This document shows positions 37,318-49,604 of a stretch of 64,000 bases of DNA, one piece after another; the first letter of the stretch is position 1, and each line of letters opens with the position of its first letter. The notes under the pieces are model-generated. The model saw nothing but the letters and a program-made list of their open reading frames with translations, was not told where the DNA came from and made no database searches. A program made the position numbers and the translations under genes. Location: positions 12,724,466 through 12,788,465 of the forward strand of contig NC_051128.1 in the NCBI RefSeq assembly GCF_014839805.1, read 5' to 3'. Source of the stretch: Manduca sexta (lineage: Eukaryota; Arthropoda; Insecta; Lepidoptera; Sphingidae).

Positions 37318-37450
37318 TATATTGGCATGGTCAAGTGACTCTGCACCTGATGGTAAATGGAGTGGGGTCCAATAGAATGTTGACTGGAGATGATACCCTT
37401 CGACAGTCGACACAATTATGCCGGCCTGTTGGAACCGTGTATACACAGGC
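37318..37450 (+). repeat. Family C fragment
   Basis: CACCTGATGGTAAATGGAGT GGGGTCCAATAGAATG and ATGCCGGCCTGTTGGAACCG. ORFs overlapping it on the minus strand are shadows of the repeat. Confidence 0.7.
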
Positions 37451-38019
37451 TGTATTGTAGCATCACATAGGCATCGGTTACTCCCGACCAGTACATAACC
37501 TCCCCCCAAATAGGTACTCACTGGTTGACTGCGTAGAACAGGTCCGTGTTTTGAGAGCCATTTTAAACTGTATTTTGTAACTTTTGTCATTCAGTCTAAA
37601 TACTCTGTTATAGCTGACGAACACTGGTATTTCATCTGCCATTGAGTTAAGAAATTTATCAAACAACTTGATTTAGACGGTTAAATAAAGATCATGGCGG
37701 TCCCTCAAACTCTATACAAGTTTCTGGGATTTAACCCTAATAATTTATAAGTTATTGTTCGGGGAAACGTCCGGAGTATTTTGTACGAAATATTTTACTA
37801 AAACGCAAAGTTATTCAGGTTTGGCTCTATTGTTGTAGATTTAAAGATGATAAGCTATTAATCGGATTTGAATCTTTATCAAATATTCTAAATGCCAAAG
37901 TTTGGAAGATGGTTTATGTTTGTATGTTTCTTAGATATCAAGGAAGAAACAATTGAAAGGATTTGTATGTTTGGCACATAGATGTTGTTTTGTGTTAACA
38001 TAATTTTACTAACATTATA

Positions 38020-38640
38020 GACGCGAAGGTTTGTACTAATTAATAAACTAAATTGGATGTTTTGACGTTTAGATGTTTGTTAGAAGTAAACGCGGAAATA
38101 GCTCAACGGATTCAGATGAAATTTGGCACATGCGTAGACTGCGACATGGATTAATACATAGGCTACTTTTATACTGGTTATTTCTTCTCGTAGGAAATAA
38201 TAGAATTTGTTAATCAGACTTCAAATAGATGGCGCTAGCATAGTATGTGTGGCGTTATGCATCGCTACAATATACAGCTCACTTACAATGAGATATAAAT
38301 AAATATATCCAAGATTTACCAAAATATTTTAAATGCAGGCTGCTGGATAAGCGACCTATAGCTGAAGCATGCGCCCGCATTTTTTAAGCTATTTTTAAAA
38401 AGTATTATATTATTATATTCCTTTAATGCGTCAGGTAATCTATTATACAACTGTACTCCTTCAAATAATATTGTTTTCTTTCCGTAATTAGTTCGGGCAT
38501 TAATAGGTTGAAGTGTATCTGTTTCTTAAATTATGTTTATGAAGGTTAGTTATAAAATTGAAGATTAATGGACTTTTTAGCGGGCAAGGTTTTTCACTCG
38601 GGCGAATTCGCGTGCAACATCTAGTGTATTACATGTACAG
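38020..38640 (+). repeat. Family H-like repeat, extended
   Basis: AACGCGGAAATAGCTCAACG GATTCAGATGAAATTTGGCA opens the element, and GCGGGCAAGGTTTTTCACTC ... CGTGCAACATCTAGTG closes it. The middle (about 38,280-38,570) is absent from the similar copy at 55110-55390, so it is probably inserted sequence. Confidence 0.55.
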
Positions 38641-38847
38641 ATAAGCTAGGTAAATGACTCTCGAATATCTCATAGTTCAGTAAATGTTTTCGAAGCATCA
38701 AACAAATAGTTCCATTAGTTTCGAATGCACGTGGATCGCAATTATTTATTTATTTTCAACTGAAACGTTTCCATTTCTGCTCGTGAATTGTTTTACTGAA
38801 TCAAAGTTTGTTTGTTTAACTGGATAATTTGTTTTCAGTTGACTACT

Positions 38848-39200
38848 TCGGTATAGTTGTAACGCGTATGCGGTACGAGTACGACTACCGCGCTAGGGTC
38901 CTGGGTTCTAGACCCGGGTCGGGCTAAAATCAACTTTGACGTAGTAAAATATACAGATTCGCAGCTCGGGAGTCAGGAAGTTGGCGGTGTGATACCCCCG
39001 GAAAGCACGTAAAGTTCTTAGTTCTTCAATTGATCTCTCTCCAGTCATGTCGGATTGCCGTTTCACCGAACTATGAGAATGAAAGAAGAATATGCATCTG
39101 TGTATTGCGCACACACTTGTGCACTATAATATCTCCTTCGTACCTAATCGTTAAGATTGGCCACCGTGCGCGAAATTCGGGTAGGAGTGATTCATAATTA
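38848..39200 (+). mobile_element. SINE family E
   Basis: tRNA-like head (TATAGTTGTAACGCGTATGC, GGGTCCTGGGTTCTAGACCC) and E body: GAGTCAGGAAGTTGGCGGTG, CTCTCCAGTCATGTCGGATT, TGTGTATTGCGCACACACTT. It ends near CCACCGTGCGCGAAATTCGG. Confidence 0.7.
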
Positions 39201-39544
39201 AATCCCTCCTAGCCAAATTCCGGCAACCGTGGCGGTTACTAAATTTTGTTGTTTGTTAGAGTGGAGTATTTGTTGCCCTAATTATTTATATAGTACTACT
39301 ACTTGTTATACGGGTAGTGGGTACCGCGGTGCCGCGAACATCCGTATTCAGTTAGTGCAATGTGTGTAGTGTATTTATTTTTCGTCTTTCGCGTCTCGCC
39401 TCGAGCTCGCACGGATAGCACTAATTATAATCTGTGGACAAGTTTTTTTTTTTTATTGAGCAGGCAATGACCCCACTGCGGGCTGCTCAAGTTTGGGATG
39501 GTTGGCGCTCACTTGAGGGTTCAGCAGTCGACGGCGACAGGCTG

Positions 39545-39785
39545 ATTGATTGAATGACCCCACTGTACCTGATGGTAACTGGAGTGGGGTCCAATAGAAT
39601 GTTGATTGACGAAAGATGATTACCCCTTGGCAGTCGACACAATTATGCCGGCCTGTTGGAACGGGATATACACAGGCTGATCCCGTAAGGCGGCACACTT
39701 ACGTGGCCATTACAGCAAGCTGTAACACCTTGAGTACGGTGGTTGCTATCCGGGCGGATATAAAATATATCCAACCACCATTATC
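39545..39785 (+). repeat. Family C, long copy
   Basis: CCTGATGGTAACTGGAGTGG, TGCCGGCCTGTTGGAACGGG, CACAGGCTGATCCCGTAAGG and ATCCGGGCGGATATAAAATA TATCCAACCACCA. Confidence 0.75.
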
Positions 39786-40167
39786 AGCAGATGAATTCTG
39801 GTGGTCCGAACTACCAAACTTCACAGGATTACTCGCTGCTTTAATCTGAAGATTAACTAAAAATTTCATTAAAACTTTGCAGTTCATAAGAACTTACAGT
39901 TATTCAGATGTAATCAAACTCTATATGCTCTAACGATGATATTAACCTCCTCGAAGCGAGGTCGGGTCGATAATTCAATTAATACTCGTACCTTCGGAAT
40001 TTAAAGAGTACAAAGGAACTTTTTCGGTTAAAATTACCTTTGCAAATGTGTTTTAGGTAAAATAAGGTAAATGTATATTACGGGAAATCGGGTAGCTTTT
40101 GTAATAAATGTTTTGCCTGATCTTATATTTGATGTTTATTTAACATAATGTTATTTTAAGATGATAA

Positions 40168-40392
40168 TATTAGCTCTGTATTATATACTGTCTTACTGGT
40201 GGGTACGGGCCTCTACTACTAAGAGCGATTACGTTGTAGTCCACCACGCTGGTCTAGTGCGGATTGGTAGACTTCACATACCCTCAAAATTCGTATAAAG
40301 CTTCTTAGATATGCAGGTTACTTAGGTTTTAGTCCTGCAGATACTAGTCGCGGCTGCCCGTTCCACAACCAACTAGGCTATCGCCGCTGGAG
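40168..40392 (-). mobile_element. SINE family A, internally deleted
   Basis: Left tail GTATTATATACTGTCTTACT and right head AACCAACTAGGCTATCGCCG. About 90 bp of body between them is missing. Confidence 0.75.
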
Positions 40393-40529
40393 TAATTAAT
40401 AAGAATTAATATTGTGGTCCTGCAAGGTGGACGGACGACTTAATAAAGATCGCAATGGTCAAAATCTTACGTCTTTATGAAAATTTTAAAATACCTAAAT
40501 GTTAGCTGTTTTATATTTTTTTATTAAGA

Positions 40530-40708
40530 AATAACTACTGGCCATAATAAGACTTGACATCTCATATCTCTGGATGGCGAGCGCAGTAGAATACCAAACA
40601 ATACTTTGTAGTTTAAGGTGTTGTTTTTACTGTTTATGGGCGATCATATCACTTAGCATCAGGCGAACGGCAAGCTCGTTTCGTCATTCACACCAATAAA
40701 AAAAATCG
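40530..40708 (+). mobile_element. SINE-like family B, 5'-truncated
   Basis: Begins in the body (ATAAGACTTGACATCTCATA). It ends AACGGCAAGCTCGTTTCGTC and an A-run. Confidence 0.7.
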
Positions 40709-40929
40709 TCTCTGTTTTGTTTATGTTCAACTATGTGGTTTGAGATGCCTTTACCTTGACACCCATTTTATCCTGACCTCGCTCCATAAAGGCTAGATGT
40801 TTGACATATTTTCATTGTAAAGTTTTAGTACAACTTCAGTTTACGTAGTGTAAATGGTATTGTTAAGTACTCTTATTGCATTTGCTATTTTGTCACTCCA
40901 TTGCGGAGCTAGGACGTAAGATTATTTTT

Positions 40930-41055
40930 GCATTATTTTTTTTATGCGGCATGATAAAGTGACGCCACACCTGATGGTAAGTGGAGTGGGGTCCATTAGT
41001 ATGTCGACTGACGATGATTACCCCTCGGCAGTCGACACAATTATGCTGGCCTGTT
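40930..41055 (+). repeat. Family C fragment
   Basis: CACCTGATGGTAAGTGGAGT GGGGTCCATTAG, then TCGGCAGTCGACACAATTAT and GCTGGCCTGTT. Confidence 0.7.
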
Positions 41056-41780
41056 TGTATATTTTTAATCCTTACTTCTATCATGGAGCGCCAAAGGCTC
41101 TAAGGCGATGCCACGAATGAACACTGGGAGGTAAAAAAGGTCGCCGGAAAAAAGGAGCGCTCGGCTCTCGCCCGGTTATTTAGAGCGACAAACACATTGG
41201 ATCTATCCTAGGTGACAGAAATCCACGTTAGGACACTGTTTGAATGGGGTTTTCTTACACATACAGTCTTACTTATAAACTTGTTTTAGCGTTAAGAGGT
41301 GGTTAAAAATTGGTTAAATAAATCAAAAATATCAAAAACATCACCAGTTCCTAGTTTAACCTTATTAAGAGGCAAGATGGCGGGTTTTGACTTACAGCTG
41401 GTCGAGTAAATTTGTGTTTTAACTAAGCATAGCTTTGCGAAATTTTTATAAGTAAGACTGATAATGTCCTGGATTGAGTCACGAGAGAATTTTGACGCAG
41501 ACGACCGGTCCTGGACACCTTTAAATGTGTCAAGGTGCTAGGAGAAACGTTAAAAGCTGTATATAAGTACATATTATAATATTGAGGGATCAAGCTACCA
41601 GTAAAGATATATGCTTCGTTATCTATTCAGAGTGACGATAAATCATTATTAAATCACGGAAGCTGTTTTTTCTGTTTCGTGCATTAAATGATCGATGAGA
41701 CTCGTTAAAAGGCTTTTAAAGAAGTCTATCCACTGCACCGTTTCATAATATGACCGTGCTAGGAACGTGTCACAAATAAA
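41056..41780. other. No feature recognised
   Basis: AT-rich apart from a short GC-rich patch at 41140-41175. Nothing identified. Confidence 0.4.
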
Positions 41781-41789
41781 TATTCTTTG

Positions 41790-41960
41790 AAAAGCGGTAA
41801 TAGCTAGACTATTACCGCTTTTGGGAATGGTACGGTTTGGTAAGTCGAAGGCCGCAGGTTCAAAACCCAAGGCACAGCTATGACTTTTCGAAGTTACGCT
41901 TATATTGATTGTTAATTATCGCTTGCTTGACGGGTGAAAGAAAACTAGATACCTGAGATT
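41790..41960 (+). mobile_element. SINE family A remnant with hairpin at its head
   Basis: The B box region CCGCAGGTTCAAAACCCAAG and body GACGGGTGAAAGAAAACTAG identify family A. In place of the normal A-box head is a perfect 14-bp inverted repeat (41790-41803 and 41809-41822). Confidence 0.6.
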
Positions 41961-42559
41961 TCTTCAAAACAATAGGCTTTTTTAGTTGACTTAATTATTA
42001 AGTCAAAAGAAATTGCTTTTAAAATGCGGAAAAAAGATACAAAAATGCGGTCCCGTTGTCTTTAATTTAAACACGTTTCACACCACACCGAAGTTAGGAT
42101 AAAAATAAAAGTTGTCACTAAGGATAATGTGAGAAGGGTCGCGGACACGTGACGTGAGGGACAAATATGCGTACTATACAAGATATTCATACTCTGTTTG
42201 GTTATGCGCTCCTGGTATCTTAAAATTGTTGATTTACCTTTTATCTCGGGGTAGGTAGAGTAGAAGCTCGCCCATTTTCCATGCGTGTTCCGTCACATGA
42301 TATGATTCGAGCCTAAATATATATGCCACTTATTTAGACTTTAAACGTGTCAATCAATATGGTCTTTTTAATAATGAGATAAAAAAAAAGTTCTGTTTTT
42401 TAAATTCCTTTGAATTTGTTTTTTAATTTAATTGTTAAGCGAAAACCGAGCATCGTATTCTTCGAAATAGCTTTTTTCTTAAGACGACGTAATAACTATT
42501 ATTCTATTTTATATACTATAAATTATGAATATTGGGTTTTTCTATTCAGTACTAGCCCG

Positions 42560-42682
42560 GTTTTGTTTTATTGAGCACAACAAAGTGACCTCACTGCACT
42601 CGATGGTAAGTGGAGTACGGTTCAAAGGAATGCTGACTGACGAGAAACGGTTAACCCTCGACAGTCGTCATAATTATGACAT
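42560..42682 (+). repeat. Family C fragment
   Basis: CACTCGATGGTAAGTGGAGT and CTCGACAGTCGTCATAATTA TGAC. It abuts a family-F copy. Confidence 0.6.
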
Positions 42683-42683
42683 A

Positions 42684-42963
42684 CTAGTTGACCCGACAGA
42701 CGTTGTCCCGTCTTAACTATGAATTTGCAGCGCGCATTGTCAATCGCTGACAGTTATTTTAAACAATGATATAAAATTAATGTTTTCGTTAAGTTTTCTT
42801 AAATTTTCTAATTTTCCGCGTAATTTTTCCAATTTCTTCTTTCATAAGAACCTTCTACTGACAAAAACAAACACAACAAAAAAAAAGTAGTGAAATCGGT
42901 CCAGCCGTTCACGCGTGATGGCGTGATCAAGTGAAATAGGGATTCATTTTTATGTATATAGAT
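42684..42963 (+). repeat. Dispersed repeat family F
   Basis: ACTAGTTGACCCGACAGACG TTGTCCCGTC start, CCAGCCGTTCACGCGTGATG and TTTTATGTATATAGATTT end. Confidence 0.7.
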
Positions 42964-43439
42964 TTATTATTGGCATGACAATTATTCTGTTGTACGGTTT
43001 ACCATCTAATATAGAATGAGACTTGGAAAGTATTTCAACAAATTCAGATTTTTGTACCTTTTAGTTTGTAGCTTGTTATATTCAGAGCTTGAGGCTGGGA
43101 ATTGTTATTTCATTTTGAATAGAATGAAGGCGGAATCTCGTGTCCAAGCAGACAACGGTTGGTTGTTAGTTTAGGGTCCTTTGTTATCGAGATCACAAAT
43201 GAAAATTAATTTATAAGCTGCGTAGTTACGTATAGCTATTACGTTAATAACAGCATGCCGTTGATACTAGATAAAATATTTATGAAACATTTTACCATTA
43301 ATGTTATAAATACGATATTTTTGAAAGATAGAATTTTAGCAATAAACGCATATAACTAAACGGATTTGAAGAAAACGGATTAGAATTTGGTATAAACATG
43401 GGCCAAGTCTTTAAATAACTTATAAGTTTCTTATTTCGG

Positions 43440-43612
43440 TTTTTCTGCTCAGTTTCAGCCCGAAATTTGTGCACAATGTGGCGTTAGGCTCGCCTTTTAT
43501 CACATCATGGGACGGAACACGTTTGGCGAAAAAGGGGTGTCCTGGTTGTGCCTCAGCATCCCCCTTCGGGGATAAATGCGTGATGAGTGTTTGTTTTTTT
43601 TTATCCCAGAAA
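43440..43612 (+). mobile_element. SINE family D body
   Basis: TTTTTCTGCTCAGTTTCAGC, ACATCATGGGACGGAACACG and CATCCCCCTTCGGGGATAAA. The head is missing. Confidence 0.65.
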
Positions 43613-44400
43613 AGTATATTTATTGTATGACTTATTTTGGATAGGTTTTGCATCCGAATGGCGCTTTGAGTTTAAAAGGATTGTAAATATTTTCGTCTTC
43701 ACATTTCTATGTGGTTGTTTCCGTCCCGAAGTAGGATTCAACATTCATTACAAGCTTTAGTCTCGAAAATAATAACAAATATTAACAGATGGAAAAAACC
43801 TTTCCATGTCTAGACTAATGTTACGTAATGTATATAAGATTTATATTAGGTAATGCTAGAGGAAAAAAACTTGTTTTTGGGTTACTTACCCCAAAAGGTT
43901 ATTTACAAAATGGTTCTCGAGTGTCAAATCTACATGTTACCGTCGCTTCTTTGACACGAAACAAATTGAATAAGACACCATCATTTTGCATTTCTTTGTG
44001 TTTTACTCGTGTCTATCTCAGTTTTGTACTTTAATTTAACGTTATTTAGAAAATTCGGCGCTATACTTTACGTTATTTGTATTAGTAGATTTAAATAAAT
44101 AAAATATAACTTAACCTACAAAATTTGAAATCGTTATACATAATACAATTCAGACCTTTTCTTAAAATGATTCAATTCAATTATTGAATTAATACGTATT
44201 AGAAATTATAGAATACTTAATAGAATTTAATACATAATGAGTAGGTACCCAAGTTTTAATAAAAGTAGTTAACACAATGACATAACCAAAATTATTATGA
44301 ATGAATAAGTGTTAATTCATTCAATTCTGACATATCATCGATATAATTAAACAGAGTAACTCCATCCGCATAAGGTTTTAATTTCATCTACTTTAGATGA
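43613..44400. other. No feature recognised
   Basis: AT-rich. A 68-codon ORF (43828-44034) lacks supporting signals. Confidence 0.4.
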
Positions 44401-44401
44401 A

Positions 44402-44690
44402 TGATCCGAGCGCCTACAGGCAGCTGCGGCGCGGTGCCTCCATTCAGTTTTGCTCAGAGCTTTCCGTCAGGCGCACGTGTCGCACTTTCAACCGCTCCGT
44501 GAGTTTATGGACAAATTGTACATTTTAAATTAAACCGTGTTTATTAGTTAGATTATTATAAAATAGTGGTTTAAAAGATATAATATCGTTTATAGGCTAT
44601 TGAAATTGTATGTGTTATTGTCTGTGAGGAATTTTAAACACTTAATTTGTGGGTGATTTTAAATTAACACTAATCTACAATGGAGAAGAG
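44402..44690 (+). promoter_or_regulatory. Candidate promoter, 5' UTR and 11-nt first coding exon of an unidentified gene
   Basis: A GC-rich patch (44408-44515) stands out in AT-rich DNA and carries an initiator-like TTCAGTTTTG at 44443-44452. About 235 nt later ATGGAGAAGAG (44680-44690) is followed at once by the strong donor GTGAGTTTT, giving a phase-2 tiny coding exon (Met-Glu-Lys-Arg/Ser). I found no convincing downstream exon, so the gene's identity is unknown. It could be a chance arrangement. Confidence 0.35.
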
Positions 44691-45220
44691 GTGAGTTTTA
44701 TTTATAAGGAATAGATACTTGATATAAAATATGTTTGTGAGCTCAGACGTCTGATTTATTTCTACTGTGACCTGTATTGGATTATTTTTACTTACATCTC
44801 GATTGTAGGAATGCGACGGCCAGCCCCAATGATACGTGAAATTGGATTTTCTTATTATGTTTAGGCGAATTGTTACGGCCAACCTGGCTAAATAAAGTAT
44901 GGTTATCGGGATTAGTATAAATTGTTTTGTTATCTATAGAGGTGGAAAATGTTGAACGAAAAGAAATGTTTTTGTTTGAGTATCTGTTGAATATTATAAC
45001 AAAAAATAAAATCTACTTCAAAAACAAATACAAATTAAAATTAATTTAACATTATATAAGAACACGAACTTTGCACTTGGTGTTTAGTTAAATTGCCAGC
45101 TAAACAAATACGCTAACAAAATATATATGAAAACAATGCTTAATTTAAATTAGGCAACGAATCCAATTATAAAGTTTATATACCCATATAAATTTACCTT
45201 TTCGGTTGACCAACTCCTTA
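44691..45220. other. No feature recognised
   Basis: AT-rich sequence downstream of the candidate first exon. No acceptor followed by a family-like frame was seen. Confidence 0.4.
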
Positions 45221-45224
45221 GTCT

Positions 45225-45360
45225 TCCCCTTGACTATAAAGACTGCAGTCTTCGAAACGTCGGGAGAAAATTATAAAGTAAAAAACCTTGATAAACACCG
45301 TAGAATAGTTTTATTTCAATGTCCAACATTGGCGTAAACATCAGAAATCATTATACCTAT
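45225..45360 (-). repeat. Family I fragment
   Basis: GACTGCAGTCTTCGAAACGT CGGGAGAAAATTATAAAGTA, then TTTATTTCAATGTCCAACAT TGGCGTAAACATCAGAAATC. Confidence 0.6.
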
Positions 45361-45984
45361 ATAAAGTTAAATTATTTTTTAGTCCGTTGTAGTTTTGGAT
45401 GTCGGTTCTATTTTATGAAATGTTTTAATTTATTGTTTTTTTTTGTTAGTTAATTATGGAATAGTGTAAACAATACATAGATGTATGATCGTAGTAGTCG
45501 CGAGTCATTAGCTCTTACTTAGGAAGAGTTCCATTATCTATTTTCGAAGATCTTCATCAAGTCCTAAATATATACTAAAACGTTCCTTGAAAAGTAAACA
45601 TTTAATTAACAAAAACTCCATGAAATTGATTCAATAGTTTTTGAGAAAATCGCGGTCATACAAGCATACATACATAAGTACTGGTTGAATATAGAACCTT
45701 CTTTATTAAAGTCGGTTAAAAATAAGGTTTGCAATATGCAAATTCAGATATATAGGTACTAAATGTTTTTTGCTCTGCCTCTTATGCAAATGACTGGTCA
45801 GACCCTTCAAACATTGCGATCTTAAGATGGGTTGCTAGATATAATCTTTGAAATTCTTGTTAAGAACTCAGTTGAGCAGCGTTTAATTTTGTTTTTCTTC
45901 ATCCTTTAAACGAGCGATAATAAAATTTCGACCGCCAAGATTGTTACCCCTAACGCAATAAGAATGAAGACGTGCACCATATTT
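45361..45984. other. No feature recognised
   Basis: AT-rich. A weak family-H-like phrase (TGAGAAAATCGCGGTCATAC) lies near 45650. Confidence 0.35.
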
Positions 45985-46260
45985 TGTCTGCGAGTGTGCA
46001 GAGTGGACCTAATATTTTAAGTAATAATATAAGGGATATTAATAGTGGGTTGTCGGCTCCTGCATCAGAGAGTCTAGGGATTTGGGTAAAGAGTATTCTG
46101 AGAATATGCGGGGAAGTGAGAAAACGCTTATCAGAGTGGAAGTACGGAGCAACATGCTATACTCCCGAGTGACGACATTGGACTGAAAGACCGGTAAAGC
46201 CAACATAACCGTTCCAATGATCCTCAAGTGGTGGTAGCGATAACGCGTTTTCCCCGGGGA
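45985..46260 (+). repeat. Dispersed repeat resembling 3900-4050
   Basis: GTGTGCAGAGTGGACCTAAT, GTGGGTTGTCGGCTCCTGCA and AGGGATTTGGGTAAAG recall the 3.9-kb segment. Short overlapping ORFs on both strands look like shadows. Class unknown. Confidence 0.4.
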
Positions 46261-46639
46261 AACAAAAGGGTATCGAAGTGCGTCGTATTCAAAATTCGGG
46301 CAAAATAGCTACTATTTACAGGTAATTGTGACGCTTACAATCAGGCGAACGGTTCTTCTAGCCATTTAGTTGTTTATCTAATTATTATTGAGGTCTGCTA
46401 AATTTGTCCTACAAAGATGTAATGGAAATTGACACCAATTCGCGAACTTTCTTTACTAAATAACAATGGAATCCCGTAAATTGGTCCACATCTCCGAAAC
46501 ATCTGTATAGATAAGTAAAAAAAGTACAAACACAATTGTAAACGTCCTCCTTTTTTCGTTAAAAAACTATAAAGTTTCACGTTTTTAATACATTGGAGAA
46601 ATAATTTCACAGACTTCAAGACACAATGTGCTCTTTTTG

Positions 46640-46885
46640 GGTAGATCGGACCACCAACAGCTAAAAAATATTTTTTTTAAAAAAGTTGTATAATTGTCAA
46701 ATGTAGGTAGATATTGTAACTGACTTTGCAGATGAGCAACACCTCAGTCCCCCCGCGATCACGAAGGCTGCAAAGTCTTCGAAACGTCGGGAGAAAATTA
46801 AAATATTATAACCGCGATAAAATCCGCACAATAGTTTAATTTTAATGTCTAACATTCGTGTAAACATACGAAATCATTACAATGA
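46640..46885 (-). repeat. Family I, near-complete inverted copy
   Basis: GTAGATCGGACCACCAACAG, CACCTCAGTCCCCCCGCGAT, AGTCTTCGAAACGTCGGGAG and TGTAAACATACGAAATCATT run opposite to 20135-20410. Confidence 0.65.
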
Positions 46886-47309
46886 ACATGGACTAGTAAC
46901 ATTGTCTTCAAACGTTATCTCGAAGGAAAGTAAAGTTTAGAAACTGCCGTATCAGTTCTTGGTAAACCGTTAAGAAATCGTTCAGACTCTCTTTGATCGC
47001 TGTTTATTTTTGTTTAGAGGTTTTATTTGCGATTCCATTCGATTCGCTATTTTTTCGACCGAAGCCGCGGTTCGTTTATAACTGTCTAATCGCTAGTGTG
47101 TTTAGTGAATTAATTATTTAGTTCCAAAGATTAGCACGTTAAAAAACAAATAAAATGCATTCTCTTGACTTTTGAGGTAAATTTATGTACCAATACGTGT
47201 AGGTCAAAGCTTCATCTGTGCGAAAGATCTCATCTGATAAAAAAAGTAACCTGTGTTTTAATCCATGACTGAATTTATCTGTAACATAACAGGCTACATT
47301 TTTTTATAT

Positions 47310-47547
47310 GTACGGGCACCGCAAAGTGGCTTCACTGCACTTGATGGTAAGTAGAGTGAGGTCCAATAAAATGGCGACTGATGAAAATGATTGCTCCTCG
47401 ACAGTCGAGACAATTATGCCTATAGGAACTGGATATGCACAGGCTGATCCCGGAACGTGTCACACTTACGTCACTATGGTGGGTTTTAACGCCTTGTATA
47501 CGGTAGTCGTTATTCGGGCGGATATAAAATACGTCCGTACTAGCAAA
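47310..47547 (+). repeat. Family C, long copy
   Basis: CACTTGATGGTAAGTAGAGT, ACAGTCGAGACAATTATGCC, CACAGGCTGATCCCGGAACG and TTCGGGCGGATATAAAATAC. Confidence 0.7.
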
Positions 47548-47884
47548 CGATGACGGCACTCACAATTTAATCCACGTCTATCCAAAATATGCGTCTTGAA
47601 TTATAAAATAAACACATCAAACAAGGAGAGTTGCAAAGAGCACAGATTTAAGTAAAGGTAAGGTATTTTTATTACCCGCGAGATGCGGCCGACAAGTCTC
47701 ATATGGGACTTATAACACGGATGTGGCGGTATATGTTTTGTTCGTGACTCTGCTCGTTTCAAGAGTTAACTCCAAGGGTTAGTCAGTTAAGTTGAATATT
47801 TGAAAAGGAGTGAAACGGATTTTCTATAATTGTAAAATATACGTAGACATTGTAGCTTTGACTTTTCGGATGACTAAAATTCCG

Positions 47885-48150
47885 CCCCGTGACTATAAAG
47901 GCTGCAAAGTCTTCGAAACTGGCAGAAAATTCCAATATAAAATGCCGCGATAAAATACGATAAAAGAATATCGAGTGAAACGGTAAAAAAATACTGTAAA
48001 TACTCTATTGAGTTTATTTTCACTTTAAATGGTGGAAATAATCTTCGAAACGTCCTGAGAAACGTATGATACAAAAAGCCGCAATAAAATCCTAAAAATA
48101 GTTTGATCAGAGTGAAACGGAGTTTAAAAATACTGTAAATACTCTAGTGT
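47885..48150 (+). repeat. Family-I-derived direct duplication
   Basis: Family-I core phrases (AAGGCTGCAAAGTCTTCGAA; ATCTTCGAAACGTCCTGAGA) occur twice. Each is followed by GAGTGAAACGG and an AAATACTGTAAATACTCTA block (about 47990 and 48130). The spacing of about 135 bp suggests a tandem duplication. Confidence 0.5.
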
Positions 48151-48159
48151 ACACTACTT

Positions 48160-48800
48160 TACACTCTGTAGGCATTGTCTACAATTCAGCACGAACTGGG
48201 TATTATTGCTATCTCTTTGAAAACTACGTAAAATGCTTGCTGGGGCGTTGTGTGTGATGTGAGGCTTCCCGTAGTCTAAACAAACCTGTCCTTAAGGTGG
48301 TCCTCCGGGCAAAATGGCATGCTAAACGTATTTTTGGAAGCTATCTATTCAAAATATATAATACATATAAAAACGTATAACATCTTATTTCTAAAATATA
48401 TTATCTTTACGTTGGTTGTTTATTTTTTTTATAATGTGAATATTATTACATTAATTTCATAATGAAAATTTCACAAAAATTGTTGATCCGTGTTTCCTAA
48501 AGTACACATCATTGAGGCCTTAACAAGCTCGCGAATATTTTCTTCTCTTCGCATCTTGGAATTTTATTTCCTTTCCTTGCTTAGTTATCAAACTTCTCCC
48601 CATTTATCCTCAGAGGCTGCTGCAGTTGATAAGCTGGGGTCAGAAGTAACCTCTTAGCAAAAGTCCTCGATAATATTACAGCAGTTCGACACAAAAAATA
48701 TCAAGCAACTTCGGAGATAAACTACGTGTCAAATGCCGGAACATTGCTCTCCTCAGATACCTTGTATTTGTAACAAAACAAACGTGCCTTGGATTTGTAC
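48160..48800. other. No feature recognised
   Basis: AT-rich with a slightly GC-richer patch at 48235-48320. Nothing identified. Confidence 0.35.
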
Positions 48801-48990
48801 GACTGCAGTACTGAGGACATGGGTTTTATAAACGGGTTAAGTAAAATTATATTGGGTTTTTAATTCCATATTAGTCTAGAGTTTAAAATTTGTGCTCGAT
48901 GTGGCAATAGGATATCACATCATGGGATGGAATATACATGGCGGCAAGTGGGTACACTAGTTGCGCTTTTGTCTAAGAAATGAGATGAAA
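48800..48990 (+). mobile_element. SINE family D, diverged
   Basis: GTGCTCGATGTGGCAATAGG, ATCACATCATGGGATGGAAT and GGCAAGTGGGTACACTAGTT GCGC follow the D body order. Confidence 0.5.
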
Positions 48991-49032
48991 AGCGTAAGTG
49001 TGTGTACATTCACGATTGTAATCAATGATGAA

Positions 49033-49348
49033 CGGCGATAGCCTAGTTGGGTGTCGAACGAACTGCCGAGACAAATGTCCGCAGGTTCAAATCCCAAGGG
49101 CACACACCTCTAACATTTCTAAGATTCTGTGTGTATTCTTTGTGAATCATCGCTTTAACGGTGAAGACAAACATGAGGAAACCTGCATACCTGAGAAATT
49201 CTCTATTAGGAATTTTGAAGGTGTCTGAAGTCTACTAATCCGCACTAGGCCAGCTTGGTGGACTAAAGCCTAATCCTTCAGTAGTAGAAGAGGCTCGTGC
49301 CCAGCAGTGGGACAGTATATAATACAGGGCTGATATTATATATAATAT
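49033..49348 (+). mobile_element. SINE family A with target duplication
   Basis: Full-length A copy (GGCGATAGCCTAGTTGGG head, B box GGTTCAAATCC, GGGCTGATATTATATAT tail). It is flanked by identical TCAATGATGAA repeats (49022-49032 and 49349-49359). Confidence 0.87.
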
Positions 49349-49604
49349 TCAATGATGAAAAAAAACTGTCCTTCTATGTCATGTTTGCCCGACTATGCCA
49401 CAAAAACCAACCAGCACAACGCAATCGGCGAGGAATTAGAGTAATTGTTGCCAACAGTTGGTGCGAGATACGCTAATTGTTAACTGTAACTGCTATGTCC
49501 AGCAGGTTTATGTGACGTTCAACAGATTGTTTCCGGACAGTATGCCTTCTCAATAAATAGGTAATGATCCGAATAGGAAAATAATTTATTACATACGGAA
49601 AGGA

